Assembly: GCA_028865235.1 (NCBI GenBank)
Contig: CP114561.1
Span: forward strand, 2,934,001 to 2,998,000
Direction of reading: 5' to 3'
DNA: 64,000 nucleotides
Origin: Candidatus Manganitrophus sp.
Lineage (GTDB): Bacteria; Nitrospirota; Nitrospiria; SBBL01; Manganitrophaceae
The notes beneath the pieces were generated by a model. That model was given only the letters and a program-made list of their open reading frames with translations. It did no database searches and was not told the origin of the DNA. Position 1 is the stretch's first letter. Every line of letters starts with the position of its first letter. A program made the position numbers and the translations under genes. Shown here piece after piece: positions 1 through 11,396 of the stretch.

Positions 1-976
1 GAGAGGAGACGGAAGATGCCTCCGAAGAAGCGGTGATCCTGCCGGAGTTGACTGTCGGGCAGCGTCTGACCCTCCAATCGCTCGATCCGAAACAGCACTT
101 TACACAGCCTCCCCCTCGTTACAACGAAGCGCTGCTGATCCACGATCTGGAAGAGAAAGGGATTGGGCGTCCCAGCACCTATGCTGCGATCATCTCGACC
201 ATTCAGGATCGAAAATATGTCGAGAAGCGGGAGGCCCGTTTCTATCCGACCGAATTGGGAAAGGTGGTCAACGAGCTCTTGATCCAGCATTTTCCGGATG
301 TGGTGAATGTCGAGTTCACCGCCCAGATGGAAAATGAGCTCGATGGAATCGAAGAGGGAGAAAAAGAGTGGGTTGAGACGGTCCGCGGGTTCTACGAGCC
401 GTTCAGCAAAGAGTTTAATCGGGCGCAGGTCGAAATGCGGGATGTGAAGCGGGAAGAGACGCCGACCGACCTCACCTGTGAAAAGTGCGGCAAGCCGATG
501 GTGATTAAATGGGGCCGCTTCGGCCGATTCATCGCCTGCTCCGGTTATCCCGACTGTAAGAACACCAAGGAATTTGCCGAGACCGCCAATGGGATCGAGG
601 TGGTGGAGAAAGAGACCGCCACCAACGAGGTCTGTGAAAAATGCGGCAAGCCGATGGTGATCAAAAACGGCCGCTTCGGCCGCTTCATGGCCTGCTCCGG
701 CTATCCCGAGTGTGAAAATACCAAGCCGATCAGCACCGGCGTCGCCTGCCCCGAAGAGGGGTGCGGCGGTGCCCTCATCGAAAAGCGAACCCGGCGGGGA
801 AAGAACTTTTTCGCCTGCAATCGCTATCCCAAATGTACTTTTGCCCTCTGGGAGCGTCCTGTTCCCCGGGCCTGTCCGGAATGTAAGGCGCCGTTCCTTA
901 TTGAACGGCGCGAACAGGGGGCGGGATGAAGGTGGTCTGCCGAAACGAGGGGTGCGGCTTCGAAGATGCCGGTTGA
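1..976 (+). CDS. topA: DNA topoisomerase I, C-terminal part (partial, frameshifted near end)
   Basis: The 3' end of a type IA topoisomerase that relaxes negative supercoils; the gene enters from the left edge. The visible part starts within the catalytic core (HFTQPPPRYNEALLI, then GIGRPSTYAAIISTI, the conserved stretch close to the active-site domains) and continues into three C4 zinc fingers (CEKCGKPMV twice, then CPEEGCGGALIEKR) and a fourth begun by CPECKAPFL. An in-frame TGA stops it at 929, but the next bases in the frame opened by one extra G read MKVVCRNEGCGFEDAG and end at 976, supplying the missing CxxxxC half of the last finger. The shift lies at the G5 run 917-921. I take the true end as 976. 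The partner trmFO follows, as in many bacteria. Confidence 0.93.
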
Positions 977-1010
977 TTTTATCGCGTTCCTTCCCTTAGA
1001 ATAACCCAAC

Positions 1011-1097
1011 GTTATTCATTCAACGTGAATCATTAAGCGTAAGAGAAAAATAACTCCTTCGTTACCGCTCTGTCTATTTTTGCGTTGAACGAATAAC
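1011..1097. repeat. Inverted repeat between topA and trmFO
   Basis: The arms 1011-1025 and 1083-1097 are reverse complements with one mismatch in 15 and lie about 57 bases apart. Related pieces (gaatcatta / gattcacatt) flank the inner sides, so the unit looks like a degenerate double palindrome. No T-tract follows, so it is not a typical terminator. It may be an operator or a decayed mobile fragment. Confidence 0.4.
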
Positions 1098-1130
1098 GAT
1101 TCACATTTAACGTCTTTTAAGGATTAATGC

Positions 1131-2484
1131 ATGTCTGAAAAAAAACTCATCGTCATCGGCGGAGGCCTGGCCGGTTCCGAAGCGGCTTGGCAGGCGGCGC
1201 ACCGAGGGGTTTCCGTCGTCCTCTACGAGATGCGGCCGGTCCGTCCGACCCCGGCCCACAAGACCGGAAATCTTGCAGAGCTGGTCTGCAGCAATTCGCT
1301 CGGCTCGCTCGACCCGAACAGCGCCCCCGGTCTTTTGAAAGAAGAGATGCGACGGCTCGGGTCGTTGATTATCCGGGCCGGCGAGGCGGCGCGTGTTCCC
1401 GCCGGGGCGGCGCTGGCGGTCGATCGGGAGATCTTCTCGCAGCAGATCATGGAGGCGATCCGAAATCACCCTAAAATTACCGTCTTGCACGAAGAGGTGA
1501 AGGAGATCCCGGCGGACGGGGTCGTCATCATGGCGACCGGCCCGCTCACCTCCGACGCATTGGGAGAGTCGCTTCGCAGCCTGACCCGGTCCGATTATCT
1601 CTATTTCTTCGATGCCATCTCCCCAATCATCGACGCGGAGAGTATCAACGATGAGATCACCTTCCGCGCCTCCCGTTACGACAAGGGGGAGACGACTACC
1701 TCAACTGCCCGATGGATGAGGCGCAATATAATGCCTTTTATGATGCATTGATGTCGGGCGAAAAGGTCGAGGCGAAAGAGTTTGAAAAGGTTCCCTACTT
1801 CGAGGGATGTCTTCCGATCGAGGTACTGGCGGAGCGGGGACGGTTGACCCCGGTCTTCGGTCCGATGAAGCCGGTCGGTCTGGTGAATCCCAAGACCGGG
1901 AAAGAGCCGTTCGCCGTCGTTCAGCTGCGGGCGGAGAACCAGTTCGGAAGCTGCTACAACATGGTCGGCTTCCAGACCAAGCTGAAGTGGCCGGAGCAGA
2001 AGCGGATCTTCCGGATGATCCCCGGCCTGGCGCAGGCGGAGTTCTTAAGGCTCGGAAGCCTCCACCGGAATACCTTCATCAACTCCCCCGCCTTCTTTCC
2101 GAGACCCTCCAGATCCGAACGCGGCCGGGGCTCTTCATGGCGGGCCAGGTGGTCGGGGTGGAAGGGTATGTCGAATCGGCGGCGATGGGGGGGCTGGCCG
2201 GAATCAACGCGGCGCGCCTGCTTCACGGCGAGAAGACCGTCATTCCGCCGAAGACGACGGCGCACGGAGCGCTCATCCAATACATCACGCAGAGCCACCC
2301 GGCCTTCTTCCAGCCGATCAATACCAATTTCGGCCTCTTCCCGCCGCTGGATGAAAAAGAGAAGGGGCCCGGGAAGGGAAAAATGAATAAGCAGCTTCGC
2401 CACCAGAAGGTGGTCGAACGAGCCCTTGGAGAGCTCTCTCAATGGATCGCGCAATCCGCGATTTTGGCCGATACCTCCAGGTAG
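1131..2484 (+). CDS. trmFO: Methylenetetrahydrofolate-tRNA-(uracil-5-)-methyltransferase TrmFO (two frameshifts)
   Basis: Makes m5U54 in the tRNA T-loop using methylene-THF and FAD. The N-terminus has the FAD dinucleotide-binding [14 protein letters not shown] at residues about 9-22, followed by the family block [10 protein letters not shown], and later [16 protein letters not shown] and [18 protein letters not shown], all typical of TrmFO. The reading frame changes twice: at the G5 run 1685-1689 (restoring [19 protein letters not shown]) and near 2091-2096 in a T run (restoring INSPAFFSETLQIR). Both need one added base. Rejoined, the protein is about 450 residues, the usual length. The 3' end overlaps the start of xerC by about 43 bases, so the two are probably co-transcribed. 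Confidence 0.93.
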
Positions 2485-3350
2485 AGGAAAACGTCTCGCC
2501 CCATACTTATCGGAATTATCTCTCCGATTTGGCCGCGTTTAAGGCGTTTCTCGTCGGAGCGCCGGAGAAGGAGTCGATAGCGCCTTCTCTTGAGTCGATC
2601 GATCATCTGATGATCCGCGGCTACCTCGCCTTTCTCCAGAAGCGGGGGGCGAAGAAGTCGACCATCGCCCGGAAGCTCGCCGTCCTTCGCTCCTTTTTTC
2701 AGTATCTGGTCCGTGAGGGGCGGCTTTCGTTGAACCCCGCGAAGCGGGTCCTTCGCCCCAAGCTGGAGAAACGGCTGCCGAAGTTTCTCACCGTCGATCA
2801 GGCGCAGGCCTTGATGACCGCCCCTTCCGGGGAGGGATGGATCACACGGCGGGACCGGGCGATCCTCGAGACCTTTTATTCGACCGGAATCCGGATCTCG
2901 GAGCTGGTCGGATTGAATCCCGACGATATCGATTTCGATTCGGGGATGGTGAAGGTCTTCGGCAAGGGAAGGAAGGAGCGGATCGTTCCGATCGGGCAGA
3001 AAGCGATCGACGCGCTCCGCGCCTATTTAACCGCAAGGCCTTTTTCGGCGGAGGCGCTTTTCAACAATACGCGGGGAGGCCGGCTGACGGTGCGAAGCGT
3101 CGATCGGATCGTCAAAAAGTATGTCCGTCAGATCGATCAACCGAACATGGTTCCCCATGGCCTGCGGCATACGTTTGCAACACATCTGCTCGAAGGAGGG
3201 GCCGACCTCCGGTCGGTCCAGGAGATGCTGGGGCACGCGAGCCTCTCGACGACACAGCGGTATACGCACCTTCAGATCGATCATCTGATGCAGGTGTATG
3301 ATCGGGCTCATCCGAGGGGAGACGGGAATGGTATTGGGAGTAAGGAGTAA
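2442..3350 (+). CDS. xerC: Tyrosine recombinase XerC
   Basis: A 302-residue site-specific recombinase of the XerC/XerD type, which resolves chromosome dimers at dif in the cytoplasm. The N-terminal SAM-like core-binding domain (about 1-95) is followed by the catalytic domain with the full set of residues visible: R151 (STGIRISELVGL), K175, H239 and R242 (PHGLRHTFATHLLEGG), H265 (MLGHASLSTTQRYTH) and the nucleophile Y274. Length and motif spacing are normal. It sits between trmFO and hslV, a common order (codV/xerC-hslV-hslU), and its start overlaps the trmFO end. XerC rather than XerD is chosen mainly from this gene order. Confidence 0.92.
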   Translation: MDRAIRDFGRYLQVEENVSPHTYRNYLSDLAAFKAFLVGAPEKESIAPSLESIDHLMIRGYLAFLQKRGAKKSTIARKLAVLRSFFQYLVREGRLSLNPAKRVLRPKLEKRLPKFLTVDQAQALMTAPSGEGWITRRDRAILETFYSTGIRISELVGLNPDDIDFDSGMVKVFGKGRKERIVPIGQKAIDALRAYLTARPFSAEALFNNTRGGRLTVRSVDRIVKKYVRQIDQPNMVPHGLRHTFATHLLEGGADLRSVQEMLGHASLSTTQRYTHLQIDHLMQVYDRAHPRGDGNGIGSKE

Positions 3351-3353
3351 AGC

Positions 3354-3899
3354 GTGACAGGTGAAGAAAACAAGGTCCGATCGACCACGATTCTCTCCGT
3401 CCGCAAGGACGGACGGGTGGCGATGGGCGGAGACGGCCAGGTGACGTTCGGCCAGACGGTGATGAAGCACAATGCCAAGAAGATCCGGCGGATCTATAAT
3501 AACTCCATCCTTGCCGGGTTTGCGGGGGCGACGGCCGACGCCTTCACGCTGGTGGAGCGGTTCGAGGGAAAGCTGGAGCAGTACCACGGCAATCTCACCC
3601 GCGCGGCGGTCGAGCTGGCCAAAGATTGGCGGACCGATCGGATTCTCCGGCGGCTGGAGGCCTTTTTGGCGGTGGCCGACCGGGAGCACTCGCTGATTAT
3701 CACCGGCACCGGCGACGTGGTGGAGCCCGACGATGGGATTCTATCGATCGGATCGGGCGGACCCTATGCTCTTGCTGCGGCACGGGCGCTGATGGAGGCC
3801 TCCTCTCTCGATGCCCGCGGCATCGTCGAGCGGTCGATGGCGATCGCCGGCGATATTTGCATTTATACGAATCGAGAAGTTATTATTGAAGAGTTATAA
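3354..3899 (+). CDS. hslV: ATP-dependent protease subunit HslV (ClpQ)
   Basis: Peptidase subunit of the HslUV two-ring protease. GTG start three bases after the xerC stop. After a short N-terminal leader, [24 protein letters not shown] begins with the Thr-Thr pair (T11-T12) whose first Thr would become the catalytic N-terminal nucleophile after processing. The rest ([41 protein letters not shown]) is family-typical. The 181-residue length is normal. hslU follows after an 18-base gap containing an AAGGAG-like ribosome site, giving one operon xerC-hslV-hslU. Confidence 0.95.
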   Translation: MTGEENKVRSTTILSVRKDGRVAMGGDGQVTFGQTVMKHNAKKIRRIYNNSILAGFAGATADAFTLVERFEGKLEQYHGNLTRAAVELAKDWRTDRILRRLEAFLAVADREHSLIITGTGDVVEPDDGILSIGSGGPYALAAARALMEASSLDARGIVERSMAIAGDICIYTNREVIIEEL

Positions 3900-3917
3900 A
3901 AGGAGTCTTACTCGAAA

Positions 3918-5298
3918 ATGACATTCAACGAGGAATACGGCCATTTGATTCCGCGGAAGATCGTGGAGGAGCTCGACCGGTATATCATCGGCCAGCGCGA
4001 GGCGAAGCGGATGGTGGCAATCGCTTTGCGGAACCGCTGGCGCCGCCAGCACCTCCCGCCGGAATTGCGGGATGAGGTCCTTCCGAAAAACATCATCATG
4101 ATCGGCCCGACGGGCGTTGGGAAGACGGAGATCTCGCGCCGATTGGCGAAGCTGGCGGGCGCCCCGTTCGTGAAGGTGGAGGCATCCAAGTTTACCGAGG
4201 TCGGCTATGTGGGCCGCGACGTCGAGTCGATGGTGCGCGATCTGGTGGAACTGTCGATCAACATGGTCAAGGCGCAACATGCCGAGACGGTGAAGGAGAA
4301 GGCGGCGAAGCTGGCAGAAGAGCGGCTGCTCGATCTCCTGCTTCCCCCCGACGACGACACAGGCCCCGGGCATCTTCAGCGAGACGCGGGAACCGGTCCC
4401 CGTCTACTCCGAGTCGTACGAGCAGAGCCGTGAAAAGCTGCGCCAGCAGCTGCGCGAGGGAAAGCTCAACGAGCGGGCGGTGGAGCTGGAGGTGAAGGAT
4501 AAAAACTTCCCGCCGGTCGGGGTGATCTCGAACGTCGGCATGGAAGATCTGGAGATGAATCTGCGGGAGATGCTCGGCAACATGATGCCGGGGCGGAAGA
4601 AGAGACGGCGGGTCAAGGTGCCGGAGGCCCTCTCGCTCCTCGGCCAGGAGGAGTCGCAAAAGTTGATCGACATGGACGAGGTGACCCGGGATGCGGTTCA
4701 GCGGGCCGAAAATGCCGGGATCATTTTTATCGACGAGATCGACAAAGTGGCCAGCCGTGAAAAGGGGGCCGGCCCCGACGTTTCCCGGGAAGGGGTCCAG
4801 CGCGATCTGCTCCCGATCGTCGAAGGGTCGACCGTCAACACCAAATACGGCGTGGTGAAGACCGACCATATCCTCTTCATCGCCGCCGGCGCCTTTCATA
4901 TCGCCAAGCCGTCCGATCTGATCCCCGAGCTGCAGGGGCGGTTCCCGATCCGGGTCGAATTGACCTCGCTCGGAAAGGACGATTTCGTCCGGATCTTGAC
5001 CGAGCCGCAAAACGCCCTCACCCGGCAATATGTCGCCCTGATGGGGACCGAGGGGATTCATCTTGAGTTTACCCGGGACGGAATCGAAGAGATCGCCGCG
5101 ACCGCGGTCAGCGTCAACGAACGGGCTGAAAATATCGGCGCGCGGCGGCTTTTCACCATTATGGAGCGGCTGCTCGATCAGGTCTCGTTCGAGGCCCCGG
5201 AGATGACCGAAAAAAAAGTCATCATCGATGCAAAGATGGTCCGGGAGAAGATGCAGGATATCGTAAAGGATGAAGATCTCAGCCGGTATATTTTATAG
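3918..5298 (+). CDS. hslU: ATP-dependent protease ATPase subunit HslU (frameshifted)
   Basis: AAA+ unfoldase that feeds substrates to HslV. Walker A is GPTGVGKT at residues 63-70, followed by the pore-loop region [18 protein letters not shown], the variable I domain, and Walker [10 protein letters not shown]. The C-terminal tail YIL matches the HslU tail that docks into HslV. The frame is broken at the C6 run 4344-4349: removing one C restores [29 protein letters not shown]. This is one of the minority of sites here needing a base removed rather than added. Rejoined, about 460 residues, the normal size. Confidence 0.94.
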
Positions 5299-5318
5299 AC
5301 GATTTGAAAGACCTTGTT

Positions 5319-5346
5319 CGTCATTCCCGCTTTCGCGGGAATGACG
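5319..5346. repeat. Short palindromic repeat (GTCATTCCCGC type)
   Basis: A 12-bp perfect stem with a 4-base loop just after hslU, built on cgtcattcccgc / gcgggaatgacg. Related sequence occurs inside the MITE-like element at 21690-21815. This is the widely dispersed REP-like class. Here it could also act as a 3' end stabiliser for the hslU message, but there is no T-tract. Confidence 0.75.
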
Positions 5347-5355
5347 TATAGAGCT

Positions 5356-6610
<1,255 letters not shown>

Positions 6611-6653
6611 GGCGGCGATTTGAATCCCCTTTTTCCTTCCTGTTCCCGACATC

Positions 6654-6683
6654 TTGAAAGAGCTTCGGCATTTTTCTTATAAT
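6654..6683 (+). promoter_or_regulatory. Sigma70-type promoter ahead of the first sensor kinase
   Basis: TTGAAA at 6654-6659, an 18-base spacer, and a perfect TATAAT at 6678-6683. It lies 44 bases after argB and about 215 bases before the kinase at 6901, leaving a long leader in which I see no other gene. Confidence 0.65.
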
Positions 6684-6900
6684 AAAGGCTGGCTTGTTTC
6701 GCATTCTATTTAAAGGCGAAAGCCGCAGGAGCGTCGAAGCAGAAAGATGAGGTCTTTCCGGTCGCTTTCTCTCCCCCGATTTCTCTTTCCGATCGTGCGA
6801 TATGGACGTCGAGTGATCATCCCCCGCTTCTGTATTTTTCATTTAAAGTTTTTGTTCGCAGATCTATGCAGACCGATCGATTGATCCAGAGGGGGATGTC

Positions 6901-8160
6901 ATGAAGCCGTTGACGGACGACCCGGCGGCGGAGGCCGCCGGAGAGGATTTAAACCGCAGCTACGAAGCGATGGCGCACTTGATCGCCGTGGTGCAGGAGC
7001 TCTCGCATGCGCGCGATTTGGACACCGTCCAGGCGATTGTCCGCCGCGCCGCGCGGGCGTTGACCGGAGCGGACGGGGCGACCTTTGTGCTGCGGCAGGG
7101 GGATCTCTGCTATTACGCCGATGAGGACGCCATCGCCCCGCTCTGGAAGGGGAAGCGCTTTCCGATGGCAACCTGCGTTTCCGGCTGGGCGATGTTGAAC
7201 CGACAGCCGGCGGTGATCGAAGATATTTATGCAGACCGCCGTGTTCCGGCCGATGCCTATCGGCCGACCTTTGTGCAGAGTTTGGTGATGGTACCGATCC
7301 GGGCCGCCGCCCCCATCGGCGCGATCGGAAATTATTGGGCGAGACGGCATCGGGCCACTTCGGGAGAAATAAAACTCCTGCAAGCCTTAGCCGACAGCGC
7401 CTCGATTGCTTTGGAGAATGTCGCCCTTTATCGCGAATTGACCGAACGGGTGGAGGAATTGAAGGAGGCGAATCGACTGAAATCGCAATTTCTCTCGAAC
7501 GTTTCACACGAGCTGAGGACGCCGCTCAACGCGATTCTCGGTTACACCGAACTGCTCATCGATGGGACCTATGGTCGGCTCAAGACCGATCAACGGACCC
7601 CTCTGGAAGGGGTTCAACGGAACGCCGGCGACCTTCTGAGGCTGATCAACGATGTTCTCGATCTGACCCGGATTGAGGCGGGAAAGATCGAGATCCGGAC
7701 GGAGAAAATCGATCTCGTCACCCTGCTTCAGGAAATTTTTATCGATATACAGCCGATCCTCGATCAAAAATCGCTTGCCCTTTGGCTCGACATCCCGGAG
7801 GGGCTGCCTGTGATCGAATCGGACACCGCCAAGGTCCGGCAGATCCTCGCCAATCTTCTCTCCAACGCGGCGAAGTTTACCGATCAGGGAAAAGTGATGG
7901 TCTCAGCCGAGGAGATTCCGCATCGGCCCGGCGTGGAGATTGCCATCCGGGACACCGGCATCGGCATTCCCAAAGAAGCCCTCCCCAAAATATTCGAGCG
8001 GTTTCATCAGGTGGATGGATCGGCCACCCGCGAGTTCGGCGGGGTTGGTTTAGGATTGTCCATTGTGAAGGAGCTGGTCGGCCTGCTCGGTGGAGAGATC
8101 CGGGTCGAAAGCGAAGTGGGGAATGGATCAACCTTTACCCTCTTTTTGCCCTGTCGTTAA
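6901..8160 (+). CDS. Cytoplasmic GAF-domain sensor histidine kinase
   Basis: A 419-residue kinase without membrane segments or signal peptide. Residues about 23-178 form a GAF domain (LSHARDLDTVQAIVRRAARALTGADG, LVMVPIRAAAPIGAIGNYWA). This is followed by a short coiled coil, a HisKA dimerisation domain with the phospho-acceptor H203 in [19 protein letters not shown], and a HATPase domain with N box (LSNAAKFTDQGK), G1 (IRDTGIGIP), and G2 (GGVGLGLSIVKEL). The frame is intact. No response regulator is fused or adjacent. The ATG follows a GGGGG-rich site. It probably shares the stretch with the two hybrid kinases downstream (64-base gap). Confidence 0.9.
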   Translation: MKPLTDDPAAEAAGEDLNRSYEAMAHLIAVVQELSHARDLDTVQAIVRRAARALTGADGATFVLRQGDLCYYADEDAIAPLWKGKRFPMATCVSGWAMLNRQPAVIEDIYADRRVPADAYRPTFVQSLVMVPIRAAAPIGAIGNYWARRHRATSGEIKLLQALADSASIALENVALYRELTERVEELKEANRLKSQFLSNVSHELRTPLNAILGYTELLIDGTYGRLKTDQRTPLEGVQRNAGDLLRLINDVLDLTRIEAGKIEIRTEKIDLVTLLQEIFIDIQPILDQKSLALWLDIPEGLPVIESDTAKVRQILANLLSNAAKFTDQGKVMVSAEEIPHRPGVEIAIRDTGIGIPKEALPKIFERFHQVDGSATREFGGVGLGLSIVKELVGLLGGEIRVESEVGNGSTFTLFLPCR

Positions 8161-8223
8161 GGAGTAGATAACCTTCCCTACTTTGCCCTTGTTCACCAGC
8201 GTGCATCTTTCCTTCGAGAATAG

Positions 8224-11200
8224 ATGAAGAAGACTCCAAAAGTGAGACAATCGAATTTAGCCGATCCGTCGCAGGATCTGTTCGTCGGGGGGGGCGAGAT
8301 GGGGGCGCTGATGCGTTCGATCGATTGGTCCAAGACCCCTCTAGGCCCGGTGGCCTCTTGGCCGCAGAGTCTGAAATCGGCCCTCAGCATCGGCTTGAAT
8401 ACCCGCTTCCCGATTGCGATTTATTGGGGAAGCGATCTCGTATTGCTCTACAATGACGCGTGGAGCCCGATCCCCGGAACGAAACACCCCTGGGCGCTCG
8501 GACGTCCTGCGCGCGAGGCCTGGCCGGAAATTTGGCATATCATCGGCCCGCTCTTCGAGCAGGTCATCCGGACCGGCGAGGGAAGCCGATCCGAGGACCA
8601 ACTTCTGCCGATGCGCCGGCACGGCTATACCGAAGAATGCTACTTTGATTATACCTTCAGTCCCATCCGCGGCGAGTCAGGACAGGTCGTCGGGATCTTC
8701 AACGCGGTGACGGAGACGACCTACCGCGTCCTGAGCGAGCGGCGGATGTGGCTTCTCCGGGAGCTCTCGGAACGGGTCAGCGCGGCGAGACGGGTCGATG
8801 AGGCTTGTGTGTTGGCGACGCAAGCGCTTGAGACGGCAGCGGCGGATGTTCCCTTTGCCCTTATCTATCTGACCGATCCGAACGGCCGGGAGGCCCGACT
8901 GGAGGCGGCATTCGGCATCGAACCGGGAACCCCGCCGCCCCCCGCTCCATTGATTTGACCGGCGCGGGAGACTCCCCGTGGCCGCTCGGTTCGGTATTGC
9001 GCACAGGGAGGGGGAGGTGGTGCGGGAGATCCCGGTGTCGGTCGGCGTTCTCCCGGGCGGACCGTGGCCTGAGCCGACCACAGAGGTCGCTGCTCTTCCA
9101 TTGGAGATGGGCCGGGCAAACATCGTCGGGTTTCTTGTCGCGGGGGCCAGCCCCCGCCGGGCGCTCGACGAATCTTATCTCGGGTTCTTTCAGTTCGCCG
9201 CGGGTCATATCGCCAAAGCAATTTCGAACGCCCGGGCCTATGAGGAGGAGCGCCAGCGGGCCGAAGCGCTCGCCGAGCTGGATCGGGCGAAGACCGTCTT
9301 CTTCAGCAACGTCAGCCATGAGTTTCGCACTCCGCTCACGTTGATGCTCGGACCGATCGAAGAGGCCCTCTCCGACAACGAGAGACCCCTCCCGCCGGAG
9401 CAGCGCGAGCGGGTGGAGCTCCTCCATCGCAACGCGTTGCGCCTGCTGAAGCTGGTGAACACCCTGCTCGACTTCTCCCGGATCGAGGCCGGCCGCCTTC
9501 AGGCGGTCTATGAGTCGACCGATTTGGCTTCCTGACGGCCGATCTGTCGAGTGTTTTTCGCTCGGCGATCGAAAAGGCCGCTCTTCGCTTCGTCGTCGAA
9601 ACTCCGCCGCTGCCGGAGCCGATTTATGTCGACCGCGAGATGTGGGAGAAGATCGTACTGAATCTCCTCTCGAATGCCTTTAAATTCACCTTCGAAGGGG
9701 AGATCGAGGTGGCGCTGCGCTGGGCGGAGGATCGGGTGGAATTAACGGTGAGGGATACCGGCACCGGCATTCCGAAAGAGGAGCTGCCGCATCTCTTCGA
9801 GCGCTTCCATCGGGTCAAAGGGGCGCGCGCCCGCACGCATGAGGGCTCCGGCATCGGGTTGGCTCTGGTGCAGGAGCTCGTCCGGCTGCATGGCGGCACA
9901 ATCGGCGTGGAGAGCGAGGTCGATCGGGGGACTACTTTTAGGGTGACGATTCCGGCCGGCGCGGCGCATCTTCCGGTGGATCGGATCGGCGGAACCCGAA
10001 CGCAGGCTTCGACGGGGACCGGCGCCGCCCCCTATGTCGAAGAGGCGCTGCGGTGGCTCCCGGAAGCGCAGAGCGCCCATTCCGGAGTGCGGAATGAAGA
10101 AGCGGCGCTCAGTGGGACGTTGCAGTCGGCCCGGATTCTGCTCGCCGATGACAACGCCGACATGCGGGAGTATGTGAAGCGAATCCTCTCGCGGCATTGG
10201 ACGGTCGAGGAGGTTGAAGATGGGGCCGCCGCCCTCGCCGCTCTCCGGGAACGAGCGCCCGATCTGGTCCTCACCGACGTGATGATGCCGGAGATGAACG
10301 GCTTCGAGCTGCTCCAGACGCTGCGGGCCGATCCGAGGACGCGGGAAATACCGATCATCCTCCTCTCCGCCCGGGCAGGCGAGGAGTCGCGCGTAGAGGG
10401 GCTGGAAGCGGGGGCCGACGACTACCTGGTGAAGCCCTTCTCCGCGCGCGAGTTGACGGCGCGGGTGGGAGCCCATTTGGAGCTGGCCCGTCTTCGACGC
10501 GAGACCCTCCGAAGCGAGCAGCAATTGCGTCTGGAGGCGGAGGAGGCCAACCGGTTCAAATCCCAATTCTTCTCGAGCGTCTCCCATGATTTGCGCACAC
10601 CGCTTAATGCCATCGTCGGTTATCTTCATCTTCTTGAAACCGAAATGTACGGCCCGGTGGCCGAGGATCAAAAGAAACCGCTCGACGGCATTCAGAGAAA
10701 TGTCCGCGAATTATTAAGACTGATTAACGACGTGCTCGATCTGGCCCGAATCGACTCGGGCAAGATGTCGCTGGAGCTCTCCTCCGTTCGTCTTGCCTCC
10801 ATCATTGAAGAGATCACCATCGAGATGAAGCCGCTGCTGGAGATGAAATCGCTCTCGATCCATTCCCATGTCCCCGAGAACCTTCCGGATATTGACTCCG
10901 ACGCGATGAAGATCAAGCAAATCGTGACGAACCTCGTCTCGAATGCCGTCAAGTTCACCGAGAAAGGGGGGGGGTGACGATTCGAGTTGAAAACCTTCCT
11001 GAAGAGGGGTGGATTGAGATGACCGTCAGCGACACCGGGATGGGAATTGAACCGGAATCGTTGCCGAAGATCTTCGAGAGCTTCTATCAAATTGAAGAGA
11101 GCCGCGCCTTCGGAGGAAGCGGCCTCGGCTTGACGATCGTCAAAGAGCTTGTCTATCTCTTGCAGGGTAAAATCCGCGTCACCAGCGAGGTCGGAGTCGG

Positions 11201-11243
11201 CTCCACCTTCACGATTTTCCTGCCGTATCGGTTTCCAACGTAA
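8224..11243 (+). CDS. Hybrid sensor kinase: PAS, GAF, HisKA-HATPase, REC, HisKA-HATPase (frameshifted)
   Basis: A soluble hybrid kinase of about 1,000 residues. In order: PAS-like domain (DWSKTPLGPVASWPQSLKSAL, about 35-170), GAF, first kinase core (VFFSNVSHEFRTPLTLMLGP; RDTGTGIP), a receiver with DD and the phospho-Asp block DLVLTDVMMPEMNG plus VKPFSARE, then a second kinase core ([41 protein letters not shown]). Shifts: C6 run 8938-8943, G5 run 9010-9014, near 9529 (restoring DLAFLTADLSSVFRS), and G9 run 10966-10974. The C-terminal core ends FLPYRFPT. Its sister gene at 11397 has the same plan, so this is a tandem duplication. Confidence 0.88.
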
Positions 11244-11396
11244 CCGCTCTGTTCTAGAGTGGGTCTTCCATTCAAAAGCCGTTCAAGACCCTTCTCTCCT
11301 GCGCTGGATGGCAGACGTACATAATTTCCTGTTGAAATGCCATCTTGAGATATTTTACGCTAGAAGCATTTACAAGAGATAGAGGAGAGCGATTCA

